Source: Limnohabitans planktonicus II-D5 (lineage in GTDB: Bacteria; Pseudomonadota; Gammaproteobacteria; Burkholderiales; Burkholderiaceae_C). Taken from it: 64,000 nt of DNA. A model generated the notes under the pieces. It was not told the DNA's origin and searched no databases. It was given only the letters and a program-made list of their open reading frames with translations. Where the stretch lies: contig NZ_LFYT02000001.1 in the NCBI RefSeq assembly GCF_001270065.2, positions 353,866 through 417,865 of the forward strand, given 5' to 3'. Within the stretch, counting starts at the first letter, position 1; every line of letters starts with the position of its first letter. Positions 29,501 to 38,100 of this stretch are shown in pieces. The position numbers and the translations under genes are program-made.

Positions 29501-31698
29501 GCGACAAGGCAGCGGCCACAGGCAAGACCGTCACCCTGAGCAACACCTTGGGCGGCGGTGATCTGGGCAACTACACCATCACCGACCAGACCAGCACCAC
29601 AGCCAACATTGACAAAAAGGCCATCAGCCTGAGCGGCATCACGGCGGCCAACAAGACTTATGACGGCACGAACGCTGCGACAGTCTCGGTGGTCACGGCT
29701 GTTTTCAACAACCAAATTGCAGGCGATGACCTCACGGTCACCAGCTCCGGCACTTTCAGCGACAAGGCAGCGGCCACAGGCAAAACCGTCACTTTGACCA
29801 ACACCTTGGGCGGCGCGGATCTTGGCAACTACACCGTCACCGATCAGGCCAGCACCACCGCCGACATCGACAAGAAGTTCATCAGCCTTTCTGGCATCAC
29901 TGCGGCCAACAAGACTTATGACGGCACGAACGCGGCGACGGTTGCCTTCGGCTCAGCGGTTTTCAACAATCAGGTTGCGGGCGATGACCTCACGGTCACC
30001 AGCACCGGCACTTTCAGCGACAAGGCAGCTGCTACCGGCAAAACCGTCACTTTGACCAACACCTTGGGCGGTGCGGATCTTGGCAACTACACCGTCACCG
30101 ATCAGGCCAGCACCACCGCCGACATCGACAAAAAGGCCATCAGCCTGAGCGGCATCACGGCGGCCAACAAGACTTATGACGGCACCAACGCGGCGACCGT
30201 CTCTGTGGGCACGGCTGTGTTCAACAACCAGATCTATGGCGATGACCTCACGGTCAGCAGCTCCGGCACCTTCAGCGACAAGGCAGCGGCCACAGGCAAG
30301 ACCGTCACCCTGAGCAACACCTTGGGCGGCGGTGATCTGGGCAACTACACCATCACCGACCAGACCAGCACCACCGCCAACATTGACAAAAAGGCCATCA
30401 GCCTGAGCGGCATCACGGCGGCCAACAAGACTTATGACGGCACGAACGCCGCGACAGTCTCGGTGGCCACGGCTGTTTTCAACAACCAAATTGCAGGCGA
30501 TGCGATCACGGTGAGCAGCTCCGGCACTTTCAGCGACAAGAACGCCGCCACCGGCAAAACCGTCGCATTGACCAACACCTTGGGCGGCGCGGATCTTGGC
30601 AACTACACCGTCACCGATCAGGCCAGCACCACCGCCGACATCGACAAGAAGGCCATCAGCTTGAGCAGCATCACCGCAGCCAGCAAAACCTATGACGGCA
30701 ACACCTCGGCGGTCATCACGCAGGTTGGCTTGACTGGTTTTGTGGGCGCTGAAACTCTGGGCGTCACAGCCACGGGCTCGTTTGACGACAAAAATGCCGG
30801 GTTGCGCACGGTCAACGTCAGCACGACCAACACCACACTGAGCGACGACCCTGCCTCGGGCGGCCTGACCGGCAACTACCAGCTGGTGGCAGGCAGCGTG
30901 GGCAGCGCGACCACCATTGCGCAAAAAGATGCCGTGGTGACCGCCAACAGCGACTTGAGCAAGGTCTACAACGGCACCGTTCAAACGGTTTCGGGCTTCA
31001 GCGCGACCGGCCTGGTCAATGGCGAAACCGCTGCTGTGCTGACTGGCGTGAGCGCAGGAGCCACGGGCAAACATGCAGGCACGTACAGCGCCACAGCCTC
31101 GGGCACTGACAACAACTACGCGCTGAGCTTCGTCGCGGGCCGTCTGGTGATTGCCCCCAAAGCAGCCACCGTTGCAGTCGCCCCACTCACCGCTGTGTCC
31201 AACGGCACCGTGTTCACACAAGCGCCTGCCACCCAGTCTGGCTTTGTGCCCGGCGAAGATGTGAAGGTCACGGGCCTGGCTTCGGGCATTGCCGCTGGCA
31301 CCTACAACTCACAGCTCAACGTAGCACCTGCCAACAGCGCCACGGTGCTGGACAACTACCTCATCCAGATCGTCAACGCCGCCTTGCTCATCACACCCAG
31401 CACTGTCGCCACGCCAGCGGTTCGGCCTGTCTTTCTCAGCGGTCCCCCAAAGATGGCATCCCGCCTGAGTTGGGTCGGGTTTTCGGGTACGGGCACCAAT
31501 GCATCGTCCACGCAAAGGCTCACTGCTGCCACAACCGCCTCTAGCGGCTCAGCGGCATCGGCCGCGGCAGTGGCAGTGGCGGTAGACAAAACCGCCTCCC
31601 CGCAAGCCTGTACCCCCGAGGGGCTGCAGGAATGCGAATGCGAAAACACATCCACCGAAAGTGTCGAAATTTGCCTGCTCCCGTTCTCCACGCGTTGA
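17515..31698 (+). CDS. Giant two-partner secretion exoprotein TpsA1 (FHA-like adhesin)
   Basis: A 4,727-aa filamentous-haemagglutinin-type exoprotein, probably a surface fibre or adhesin exported by the TpsB at 60043. Residues 1-67 are an extended signal peptide (MNSNLFKTVFSQRLGALIAV, then a hydrophobic core ending LAWA^AP). Residues 68-330 form the TPS secretion domain with NPNGV at 155-159. Then follow a Gly/Ser/Thr-rich beta-helix region, about 15 PATR repeats (1,140-2,570), and a YDG/MBG repeat stalk (about 2,730-4,560). The C-terminus has Cys4699, 4707, 4709 and 4720. The only other cysteines I see are C3226 and C3231. No protease, toxin or RGD module was recognised. The start has a conserved leader (TTTTGGTGTTCAA) shared with tpsA2 but no strong Shine-Dalgarno. 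Confidence 0.93.
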   Translation: MNSNLFKTVFSQRLGALIAVGEHTSGQGKATGGRVAGQVPLWRGAVGGARYLGLVNLGFAFVSLAWAAPANNALPTGGQVAQGAAAISQSGTNMAIAQSTARAIVNWQSFDIGKDAKVNIIQPNAQAVLLNRVTGVAPSQIFGQMSANGQVVLVNPNGVTFGKDGSVSAAGLTASTLNISDADFMAGRKRFTRDGATGEVVNQGTLTAAPGGYVALLGASVSNEGQIYAPQGNVALGAADAITLPMTGTGRIKMELSPAAINASVANQKGGTIVTEGGQVYMQAAAVGGVLGHAMASVLQSGSIDTSGEQGGAVHLLADGGTIKVDGSITANSTGKDDKGQARKGGDIIIGRDEETGVLAQRTDVSGALLESKSGFVETSGADLKVDGISVKAKDWLLDPDNIDITGDAVEATTGYSKIKASDIATALNAGTSVTVATTAANQVNQPDYKDTAGTGAGSAVTGDGNILVNAAIVKSGANDASLTLNADNGITVNQRIGKASGDTSSTGKLDVTMTASGNAATVTDRSGLTLNNVIDAGDGHVILTGTNSNTNTGSRGVNFNNGSGITANTITVTGTATGSAQWNQGMLFSGTSSFKATGTGSSVISGISSSATDAFTAAVIFNDGSNVTLDGGTGSLTLQGTHTVTGYSGIRFGATSGSSTNPSLTTRGNVTLGTQDASNASLNAGFFMRGGLITADTGTLAIKGQGTGNGVTLFDGFSTIKSNGGSIALNGVATTNGSGVYLVSNSVGTLNSGADVSITGTSAGANAGVQFNSGNVRVYGNNVTINGTANTASGQTGYGFYSVLGPFIGNTITAAGNLSITGTVNGAGSGTAIAHVATSWQNRVNAYTAGGTLSITGTNNASAANTSTTITMAGVQAKAGGDLTVSATTNNAATDAISIYSSAYLSGAAAPGYIGGASSFESTGGNTTLKSNQGSILIQDGVPNTVTSTAISGKNVIIDNTGGTFAGGVFTAGTGVSTSTVRSGVQISDGLAVSDPNLASNPTLRTITATDGGQIVLSGKKASTSGSGVVISSAAALSAANITINGENTGTSDAAINISSSAAKLTATAAVTLTAGGTGSGTSLVAAGNIAVGTQLHVTTPAAGSISGVISGAGSLLKSGAGQLSLTAVNGTTYGTNTFSGGSTVSQGTLLLGHGGGNYNRTAGAGAIVVGDTNTGSNNVALLLEKGVPDNTSGPLTRDITFTNNGTGTATLGTTVGIAGDANRGWTSANSKVTFYRDILINDATADRFTLDGQFTGTGNITFSGTRITMSTLTGNGISANDFVGDVTISSGTMLQASAKYILPSTTNLTNNGNFRLLNGSDQTIDALNGSGTITTTGSLPTTVSVGNHNGSGNFSGTIVGVTPLVNLVKNGTGTQILSGANNYAGTTVINAGTLQIGNGGTSGSIGTGAITDNAALVFNRSDAGLVVSAKISGTGTVTQAGTGTTILSADNDWSGATTISAGTLQVGNGGTTGTLGTSTTVTDNGTLAFKRSDNISADLKITGTGGLTQAGTGTLTLLDSAALYGVNDYSGATTISAGTLQVGNGGTAGNLGTGAIVNSGTLAINHSDGVTLSQAISGGGALTQSGTGTTTLTGANTYSGTTTISSGILQVGDGGTTGTLGTGAVIDNASLFFRRSDTLWVGGVISGTGAITQAGTGTTILANNNTYAGTTTISSGTLQVGSGFSTGSLGTGDILNTGALVFNRGDTGLVVSAKISGTGSVTQAGSGGTTTLTADNDWSGTTTISAGTLQIGNGGTTGTLGTATTVTTNGTLSFRRSDNLSVGLKITGNGGLTQAGSGTLTLIDSAALNGVNDYKGTTTISAGTLQVGNGGTSGNLGTGNIQNNSSLVLNRSDTLTINSGIGGSGTLAQSGTGTTILAGNNSYAGTTTVNTGSLQIGNGGAIGSLGVGAASVAANANLSFRRSDNSVSISNAITGAGNLNFVGTGVQDQSSYSLSANNSAFTGNISITSARLNVSAATQVGATSPITVNSGGQLLANGSITLNNPLSLAGTGWNEGSGLIGALRMVGGVNYAGNITPAANTRIATYGNGITGTISGVISGDKNIEFSSQAGVGTITLTGNNTYTGTTTISSGILRIGNGGTTGTLGTGAVVDNGTLTFNRSDAITVANAISGTGALTQAGTGTTTLTANNTYSGTTTISTGTLQVGNGGTTGTLGTGAITDNAALVFNRSDAVSVASVISGSGSLTQSGTGTTTLTGNNTYTGGTTVATGMLQIGDGTNNGQIGSGTANIASGATLNFNVRPSSSANYSTTNTFTGTGTLQKTGAGSLTWSSASATFAMTGGLIDVQAGTLIGSNFGNEVWTNNKASLNVATGATFQGVEGNIFVDALTGGGTVSSGFPGYAYNLTVGVNNGSGTFSGVIQDANGAPARLSKTGTGTQTLTGTNTYTGVTTISGGVLQVGDGGTTGTLGTGAVTDNAALVFNRSNALTVANVISGTGTLTQSGTGTTILTGNNSYAGTTTINTGTLQVGSGSTTGTLGTGAVVDNASLVFNRSNTLLVTNAISGTGTLSQTGTGTTQLSADNSYAGTTTVSGGTLQVGNAGSTGTLGAGAVTLSNNANLSYVRSAATTVANNISGTGNVSATLTGAASDLTVGNTISLTGGTVNLVTDGNLAVTQAISTTNATSAAVFLVAGKSTAAGTATGGDVSLSGSGAVNVGTGGRITYATGSLTGSTGLGVVAGNNRYNSDETTTNYATALGAGAHAIYREQPLVTVQVNSASKTYDGNTFSGGTLNNSLAAGSLVNGDTLAAVTANTTYGGSSQTAKNASATPYVISASDTGGTGSNLNALGYSVSYTSGDLTISPKEVSLAAAKTYDGLTTVNGTQLSITTGVGSETLNYTGATIASKNVADNSSNYVNALTLTDGTGLASNYKAPDLTIAAAGKNTATLTAKSVTLDSISAASKTYDGTTTAAITAGVISGTAAGETLSVTGTGVFADKNVATGITVNVTDVTVLIKANGTGDWSNYTLSTTGAATTTANITQATLQAALTGTVEKTYDGTTAATNLSNSHFALTGFASSEGASVSQVNGSYASKNASDNSGTGSVSATLAAGDFAAASGTLLSNYQLPTSATGLVGKITPAPLTVKVNDTMAFVTQDASLATDNGLSYTGFVNGETAATALTGSPTRTYTGATYPVAGTYTDVYGLSAAPTANNGNYTVTVAKGKLTVAPADKLLIGIGGKTYTYGSLTGTTAGASADAVTAQYCLSGDCNVGSLVNLSMTALGNGNWQATDSTGTSVAFSTLIDSTGKLSTGGFVNVGNYTYDASSVIITPPSNVNFNDRVVNAGVLTIAPKVLTLSAADVSRVYDGSTALTGRALNTTGVMTADVVNASSTGGSFDSKNAGSRNYTFTGLSLGGADAGNYAFTVSTVTGTGSITPKAVTLVAGPVSKTYNGNTDFTVTQADLDTLSGQLITGDTVSSASISYTDKNVARDASGAVLSNKTITLDSVTLSDGNSGGNYTVTRQGNSASSITPKAVTLTSITAASKTYDGNDTASITAGAISTGVGSETLAIAGTGSFSDKNAGNNKTVTVADVSTLTKSNDLATGGDWANYNLTTVAMTTQADIAKKDVTLSSITAASKTYDGNDTASITAGAVTTGVGFETLVISGSGSFSDKNAGNNKTVTVTDVNTLTKSNDLATGGDWANYNLTTTGAMTTQADIAKKDVTLSSITAASKTYDGNDTASITAGAISTGVGAETLAIAGTGSFSDKNAGNNKTVTVTDVTSLTKSNVTGTGGDWANYNLTTTGAMTTQADISKKNLTISATASDKTYDANTTSTASLSSDKLSGDSLTLAQTSASFDTKNVGNGKTVTVSGLSISGTDAGNYNLTSTSTSTTANITKKSISLSGITAANKTYDGSTTATVSGTSAVFNGLIASDDLTVTSTGTFSDKTAATGKTVTLTNTLGGADLGNYTVTDQASTTADIDKKAISLSGITAANKTYDGTNAATVSVGTAVFNHQINGDDLTVSSSGTFSDKAAATGKTVTLSNTLGGGDLGNYTITDQTSTTANIDKKAISLSGITAANKTYDGTNAATVSVVTAVFNNQIAGDDLTVTSSGTFSDKAAATGKTVTLTNTLGGADLGNYTVTDQASTTADIDKKFISLSGITAANKTYDGTNAATVAFGSAVFNNQVAGDDLTVTSTGTFSDKAAATGKTVTLTNTLGGADLGNYTVTDQASTTADIDKKAISLSGITAANKTYDGTNAATVSVGTAVFNNQIYGDDLTVSSSGTFSDKAAATGKTVTLSNTLGGGDLGNYTITDQTSTTANIDKKAISLSGITAANKTYDGTNAATVSVATAVFNNQIAGDAITVSSSGTFSDKNAATGKTVALTNTLGGADLGNYTVTDQASTTADIDKKAISLSSITAASKTYDGNTSAVITQVGLTGFVGAETLGVTATGSFDDKNAGLRTVNVSTTNTTLSDDPASGGLTGNYQLVAGSVGSATTIAQKDAVVTANSDLSKVYNGTVQTVSGFSATGLVNGETAAVLTGVSAGATGKHAGTYSATASGTDNNYALSFVAGRLVIAPKAATVAVAPLTAVSNGTVFTQAPATQSGFVPGEDVKVTGLASGIAAGTYNSQLNVAPANSATVLDNYLIQIVNAALLITPSTVATPAVRPVFLSGPPKMASRLSWVGFSGTGTNASSTQRLTAATTASSGSAASAAAVAVAVDKTASPQACTPEGLQECECENTSTESVEICLLPFSTR
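20938..25230 (+). repeat. PATR (autotransporter-associated beta-strand) repeats in tpsA1
   Basis: About 15 copies of a 69-residue (207 bp) unit, some longer. The core is GTTTISAGTLQVGNGGTTGTL with variants, followed by a segment like LVFNRSD and then TLTQAGTGTTTLTGNN. Clear starts include 21670, 21886, 22110, 22317, 22524, 22737, 22966, 23172, 23775, 23982, 24742, 24949 and 25155. PATR repeats are known from type V passengers, where they aid export; here they sit in a TpsA. Confidence 0.85.
26521..27990 (+). repeat. Module shared almost unchanged with tpsA2
   Basis: This coding stretch matches 51058-52527 of tpsA2 with a constant offset of 24,537 bp, so I detect no insertion or deletion over about 1.47 kb. 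It encodes a run of YDG/MBG-like domains including the cysteine pair CLSGDC. Differences are scattered substitutions. Confidence 0.85.
28003..28860 (+). repeat. Three YDG-type repeats of 94-95 residues in tpsA1
   Basis: Three tandem copies begin about TSITAASKTYDGNDTASI and end TTQADIAKK (or ISKK), with period 282-285 bp. The first copy is one codon shorter (LTTVAMTT against LTTTGAMTT). Nucleotide identity between copies is high. Confidence 0.82.
29104..30651 (+). repeat. Six YDG-type repeats of exactly 86 residues in tpsA1
   Basis: Six tandem 258-bp units, each beginning AISLSGITAANKTYDG (or S/F at position 1) and ending STTADIDKK. The second and fifth units share private features (GGGDLGNYTIT, TSVGTA-type start) and lie 774 bp apart. 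This suggests a three-unit block duplication. A diverged YDG unit follows at 30652. Confidence 0.87.
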
Positions 31699-31723
31699 CA
31701 CCGCCGGATGGGACGCGAAGCCC

Positions 31724-31916
31724 GCAGGTCGTTACTCGCAGAGTCCGACGTTGCAACATCACCGCGATTGCGTGAAAGAGGTTGTAGGCATGACAAGCAA
31801 ATGTCGGGGTCTTCGACCGCCGACCTACATGGGGAACGACCAAATGTCGGGGTTTTCGACCGCCGCCCTACATCGGAAAACGGTCCGCTTGTAGGTCGGT
31901 ACTCGCAGAGTCCGAC
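31724..31916. repeat. REP cluster between tpsA1 and tpsA2
   Basis: Four REPs: degenerate REP-A at 31724-31749, reversed REP-B at 31803-31828, reversed REP-B at 31846-31871 and REP-A at 31891-31916. They occupy most of the 31699-32136 gap and could also act as transcription stops after tpsA1. Confidence 0.85.
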
Positions 31917-31975
31917 GTTGCCCGATCACCGACACGCGCAGATGAGGGCTCAACGGACTGGATAAACATTTTCAA

Positions 31976-32074
31976 TTTTGATAAATTTCAGTTACTTTCA
32001 TCAAAATAATGATAGGAGTACCCCAATTGGCTGATTACTTTTCGCATTCATTTCACCAAAATCACCAATAGTGA
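31976..32074 (+). promoter_or_regulatory. Upstream control region of tpsA2, shared with tpsA1
   Basis: The same elements and order as before tpsA1: the dyad TTTTGATAAA (31976) / TTTCATCAAAA (ending 32006) with one mismatch, the block AGGAGTACCCCAATTGG then CTGATTACTTTT (32014-32042), and TTTCACCAAAATCA then CCAATAGTGA (32051-32074). The dyad lies about 131 nt before the start codon, against 133 for tpsA1. Confidence 0.6.
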
Positions 32075-32136
32075 TTGATCAACATAAATAAATACTTTCC
32101 ACAAAGCGTTTGTTTTTGTTCTTTTGGTGTTCAACA

Positions 32137-35100
32137 ATGAATTCGAAGTTATTCAAGACGGTATTTTCCAAGCGCTTAGGTGCGCTGGTTGCCGTGGGCG
32201 AGCACGCCACCAGCCAGGGCAAAGCCACTGGCGGTCATGGTGCGGGCCGCTTCAGCCTCTTGGGGGTCTTGAGTGCGGGGGGGGCGTATTTCGTCGGCCC
32301 TCTGGTCTTCAGCTTCGCCTTGATCACCCTGGCCTGGGCAGCCCCAGCCAACAACGCCCTGCCCACGGGGGGCCATGTGGCCCAAGGCGCTGCGGCCATC
32401 AGCCAAAGCGGTGCCAATATGGCCATTGCGCAAAGCTCGGCACGCGCCATCGTCAACTGGCAAAGCTTTGATATTGGCAAAGATGCCAAAGTCAACATCG
32501 TTCAGCCCAATGCACAGGCCGTGCTGCTCAACCGCGTCACTGGTGTGGCCCCCAGCCAGATCTTTGGCCAGATGTCGGCCAATGGTCAGGTCGTTTTGGT
32601 CAACCCCAACGGTGTCACTTTTGGCAAAGACGGCTCGGTCAGCGCCGCAGGCCTGACGGCCAGCACGCTCAACATTTCAGACGCCGACTTCATGGCCGGG
32701 CGCAACCGTTACACCCGCGACGGCGCCACAGGCGAGGTGATCAATCAGGGCCTGCTGAGCGCCACCCCCGGCGGCTATGTGGCCCTGCTGGGTGCCAGCG
32801 TGAGCAACGAGGGAAAAATTTACGCCCCCAATGGCAATGTGGCGCTGGGTGCAGCCGACGTCATCACCCTGCCCATGACGGGCACGGGCCGCATCAAGAT
32901 GGAACTGAGCCCGGCCGTCATTAACGCGGCCGTGGCCAACCAAAAAGGCGGCACCATCGTCACCGAAGGTGGTCAGGTCTATATGCAGGCTGCAGCCATG
33001 GGCAATGCCATGGCCAGCGTGCTGCAATCCGGCAGCATTGACACCTCGGGCGAACAAGGCGGCGCGGTGCACCTGCTGGCAGACGGCGGCACCATCAGGG
33101 TGGATGGCAGCATCAACGCCAACAGCACTGGCAAGGACGACAAAGGCCAGTTGCGCAAAGGTGGCGACATCCTGATTGGGCGTGACGAAGAGACCGGTGT
33201 GCTGGCCCGCTACACAGACGCCAGTGACGCCCAGCTGCAAAGCCATCAGGCGCTGGTCGAAACTTCTGGCGATGTCCTGAAAGTTGACAACATCAGTGTC
33301 AAAGCAGGCGAATGGCTGCTCGACCCTTACAACATCACGATTGCCAGCGCCACTGCGTCGGGCACGGCCTATGCCACCAACTACACCAGCGCGGCAGATT
33401 CGGTGATCACGTCCACGTCCATCATCAACAGCCTGAACGCAGGCACCAGCGTGACGATTGCCACCGGCGCAGGCGGCACCAGCGCGGGCAACATTGCCAT
33501 CAATGCCAGCATCAGCAAAACAGGCGGCACCGATGCCACGCTGACGTTCAGGGCCCACAACGACATCTCACTGGCGGCCAACACCACGATCACCTCGATC
33601 TCGGGCAGTTTGAATGTGATCATGAACAGCGACTTTGATGCCAATGGGCAGGGCGCGATTGTGCTGAACAGTGGCTCCTCAATCACCAGCAGGGGCGGCA
33701 ACATCACCCTGGGTGGTGGCACGGCAGGCACAGGGGTGGGCAGTGCTTTTGGGAGCAGCACCGCAGCAGCACCCACAAGTACAGCCGCAGTGACCACCAC
33801 TTCAGATGGCATTACCTTGAATGGCACAGCCATTTCGGCGGGTGGTGGCAATATCACCATGACGGGTACGAGCAATGCCAGCAATGGTTCTGGCATCAAC
33901 GCCATCAACAATTCGAGCATCGTCACATCGGGTGCTGGCTCGATTTCCTTAACCGGCACCAGCAAAGCCGGCGGTGGCACGGCTTCCTTAAACGGCGTAG
34001 GTCTGCTTTCGACCCCGGTGACGGGGGGCAGTGGCGGCGTGACGATTGTGGGCAATGCCAGTGCGGCCACAACCTCGGGCGCTTATACCTATGGTGTGAT
34101 GGTCAAAAACAGTACCGTTTCCACCGTCAATGGCGGCAATATTTCCTTTACGGGTACGGGTGGCGGGGGTACGGCAAATACCAATTATGGTTTTTCCATT
34201 GATGGCTCTGGAAAAGTTGCGGCCAGTGGCGCAGGCAATGTATCGATTACAGGGGCAGCGGCCAACACGAGCTCATCGGCCATCAACATCAATGCTGGCT
34301 CTGGAGGCATTGAATCCATCACAGGCAACATCACACTCATTGCAGACAGTGTTGCTCTGAATGGGACTATCAACGGTGGCACAGGCACCGTCACCATACA
34401 ACAACGCACGGGCCCCACCACACTCAACGTGGGCGGCACCGGCACCGACACCTTAAGCGGCACGCTTAAACTGGATGTGTCGGCTGCAGAACTGGGCAGG
34501 ATCACCGCCAAAAAGACCGTGGTGGGCCTGCTTGCTGGCTCGGGCACGGCCACTGTGAGCGCGCTGAACATGGGCACCCTGGGCAACACCGGGGGTGATC
34601 TGTCGGTGCTCAGCGGCACCAGCATTGCCGTCAACGGCGCTGTCACCAAGACGGCGGGCACCGATGCCACCTTCAGCCTGCTGGCCAGGAACGACATCAC
34701 CGTAGCGGCCAACACCACCATCACTGGCAGTTCGGGCAAGCTCAATGTGCTGTTCAACAGCGACAGCTATGGCAGCAACGCGGGCTCCATCCTGATGAAC
34801 AGCGGCTCGGGTGTCACCAGCAATGGCGGCAACATCACCCTGGGCGGCGGCTCGGCATACAACGGCTCGGGTTATGCCGTAGGCAGCAGCACCACGCGCA
34901 ATGACGGTGTGTCGCTGACCACGGCCAGCCTGAACGCGGGTGGCGGCAACATCGACATCCGCGGCAAGGGCTTCACAACGAGTTCCGCCACCGCCGACAT
35001 GAAGGGTGTGGACTTGGTGGGTGCTACGGTCTCCACCAGCGGTACAGGCAACATCAACATCAACGGGGTGGGGGGTGCTGGTGCTTCTACCGTTGCCAAC

Positions 35101-38100
35101 GCCATGGGCGTGTCCATCACAGGTGGCACGGTCATCACCGGTGCAGCGGGCGGCAGCCTGAACCTGACGGGTGCTGGTGGCACAGGCAGCGACTACAACT
35201 CCGGGGTCTGGGTAGACGGCACGGCCAGCAAAGTGACCAGCCCTGGCCCCATCAACTTCAATGGCACGGGCGGTGGCACTGTGGGCGGCACAGGCATCGC
35301 CAATTTGGGCGTCGTTGTGAAAGGCGGTGGCGCAGTGGCAGCCACCGGCACCGGCACCGTGACCATGACCGGTGTGGGTGGCAACACCACAGGCGCAGGC
35401 AATACGGGCATCGAAATTTCCGGCACCAACACATCGGTCACCTCGGTGTCGGGTGCCATGAACTTCACCGGCTCCAGCCTGTCCTCAAGCGGTGCGGGGT
35501 TTTCGCTGTCGGGAACAGGTGCCAACATCACCAGCACTGCCAACGCCAACATCACCGTCACTTCTGACTCTTTTTCCCTGTCAAGCCCCGCCACCATGGG
35601 CACAGGCACGGGCACCGTCACCCTGCAAAACCGCACAGCAGGCCTCTTGATCAATGTGGGCGGGGCTGATGTCGTCGGCGCTACCTCGCCCACTCTGGGC
35701 GTCACCAACGCCGAGATGAATCAGATCACTGCAGGCACCCTCAAGATTGGCAGCACCACATCGGGGGCATTAACGACCAGCACAGCCATCACCACGGCAG
35801 CGACCACGGGCAATTTGTACCTGCAGTCGGGCAACACCTTGACCGCATCCACCGCGATCAACAGTGGTGCGGGTCTTCTCTTGCAAAGCACTGGCGGGCT
35901 CATCTCGACAACTGCGGCGCTGTCGGGCAGCAACGTGTCTGTGGACAACACGACCGGCACCATCAACTGGACCACCGGTGCCCTCACGGCGGGTACCAGC
36001 TCGGGCAGCGCCACCAATGCCGTCAACATTGCCAGCAGCATCACCGCAACAGGCAATGTCAACCTTCTGGGCAATGTGGGCACCACCACAAACACCGGCG
36101 TCAATGTGACCAGCGCGGGCTCGATCACCAGCTCGGGCACGGCTGCCACGGTCAACATCACCTCCAATGGCAATGTGGTCAATGCGGCCGCGATCAAAGT
36201 GACCGGCGCGACGGGCACGGGCGCCAACATCAACCTGACATCGACCAGCGGCACGATCACGGGTGCAGGTGCGATTGGCGACACCACCAACAAAAATGCC
36301 AATGTGACCTACACGCTCAGTGGCACCAGCACTTATAGCGGTGCCATCAACGCTGCCAACTTCACCAAATCGGGCTCAGGCTCTCTCACGCTGGGTTCGT
36401 GGATTGCCACCCCTGCGGTGGCCAGCAACGTGTCCAACGCCTACACGGTGAATGGGGGCGGCTTGACGCTTGAACCGGGCGCCACCTATGCCCAGCTCAA
36501 TCCAGCCGGCGTGAACGTCATCAATGCTTCGACATTTACCCTCAGCAACGCTGGCAATGGCTGGTGGAAAAATACGGCCTTCAATTTCACAGGTGGCTTG
36601 GGTGGGGGCACCATGAATTTGGGGGGCAACCCCATTGGCTCAACGGGTACCACGAACACGTTCAGCACCAGCGGTGGCGCCACCAACACCATCTCAGGGG
36701 TGTACAACGCCAACTCCGCCAACGTCAACTTCAACCTGGCAAGTGCCACCAGTGGAACCGCGCTTTTGGATGGCAGTTTTGCTGCACTGACCTTTAGCCA
36801 AAATACTCAGGGCGGTTATGGCTTGCAAAACGGTGGCACAGTCAACGTGTCCGGGGGCGGCAATCTGCTGATCAAGGACAGGGTGGGTGCAACGTCCTTC
36901 AACATCAATGCTGGCAATGTGCAAGTGGGTGACGGCAGCGCAGCCACCGCGGCTGCAACGGCCACCCTGGAAGCCACGAACGTGAGCATTGCGGCGGGCT
37001 CTAAGCTGACCTTCAACCGTGCAGAGGCCTCTTCAAACGCATCCATCATCACGGGTGCAGGCAGCTTGGTTCAGGGTGGCGCTGGCGTGGTCACCCTGAC
37101 GGGCAACAGCAGTGCCTTTGCCGGGGCGACCACTGTGAATGCGGGCAGGACATTGGCCATCGGTACAGGCGGCTCTTTGGGCGCTGCGGGCAGCACGGTC
37201 ACGCTGACTGACGCCACCTCTAATTTATCCTTCACCAACACATCGGGCACGTCCACGGTGGCCAGCACCATCAGCGGCCTGGGCACGGTGACAGAAAACG
37301 GCACAGGCGGCACTGGCTTGTTGTTGGGCAATAACACTTACACCGGCACCACCACCATCACGGCGGGCACCTTGCAAGTGGGCAATGGCGGCACCACAGG
37401 CACCCTGGGCACGGGGTCGGTGACAGACAACAGCGCCTTGGTCTTCAACCGCTCGGACAACATCACCGTGCCCAATACCATCAGTGGCACAGGCACCGTC
37501 ACCCAGGCAGGCACCGGCACGCTTCTTTTCCCCAGCAGCAATGCCGGTTACACGGGGCAAACCTTTGTCAATTCCGGAAAACTGTCATTTGGCACTTTGC
37601 TCACCAGCGGCACAGCGGCGTCACAGCACTGGTCCAGCCAATTCAACATCGCGGCTGGTGCCGTTTTGGACTTCAATGCGCCAACAGGCGTCACGCTCAA
37701 CAACAGAGGAACCATCTACACAGGCGCAGGAACCATCACAAAAACAGGCGCTGGTAAGTTGCAATGGGACAGCACCGATGTCAATTTCAACATGCTGGCT
37801 GGCTCTTTGATTGATGTCCAGCAAGGCACTTTGACGGCAAGCTCAACCTACCATGGAAAATGGAGCAACAACCTGTCCAGCCTGAACATCGCATCAGGTG
37901 CTTTTTTCGGTACATCAGAGGGTGATGTTCGCGTGGATGCTTTGACGGGCGCAGGCTCCCTTTCAATGGGGTGGTCTACATTGGGCAGCATCACGGTGGG
38001 CGTCAATGGCACAGCAGCAGGCACCTATAACCCCACAGCAGGAACTGCAACTTTTAGCGGAGCCATCACGCCCACTGGGGGCACCGCAGGCCTGACCAAA

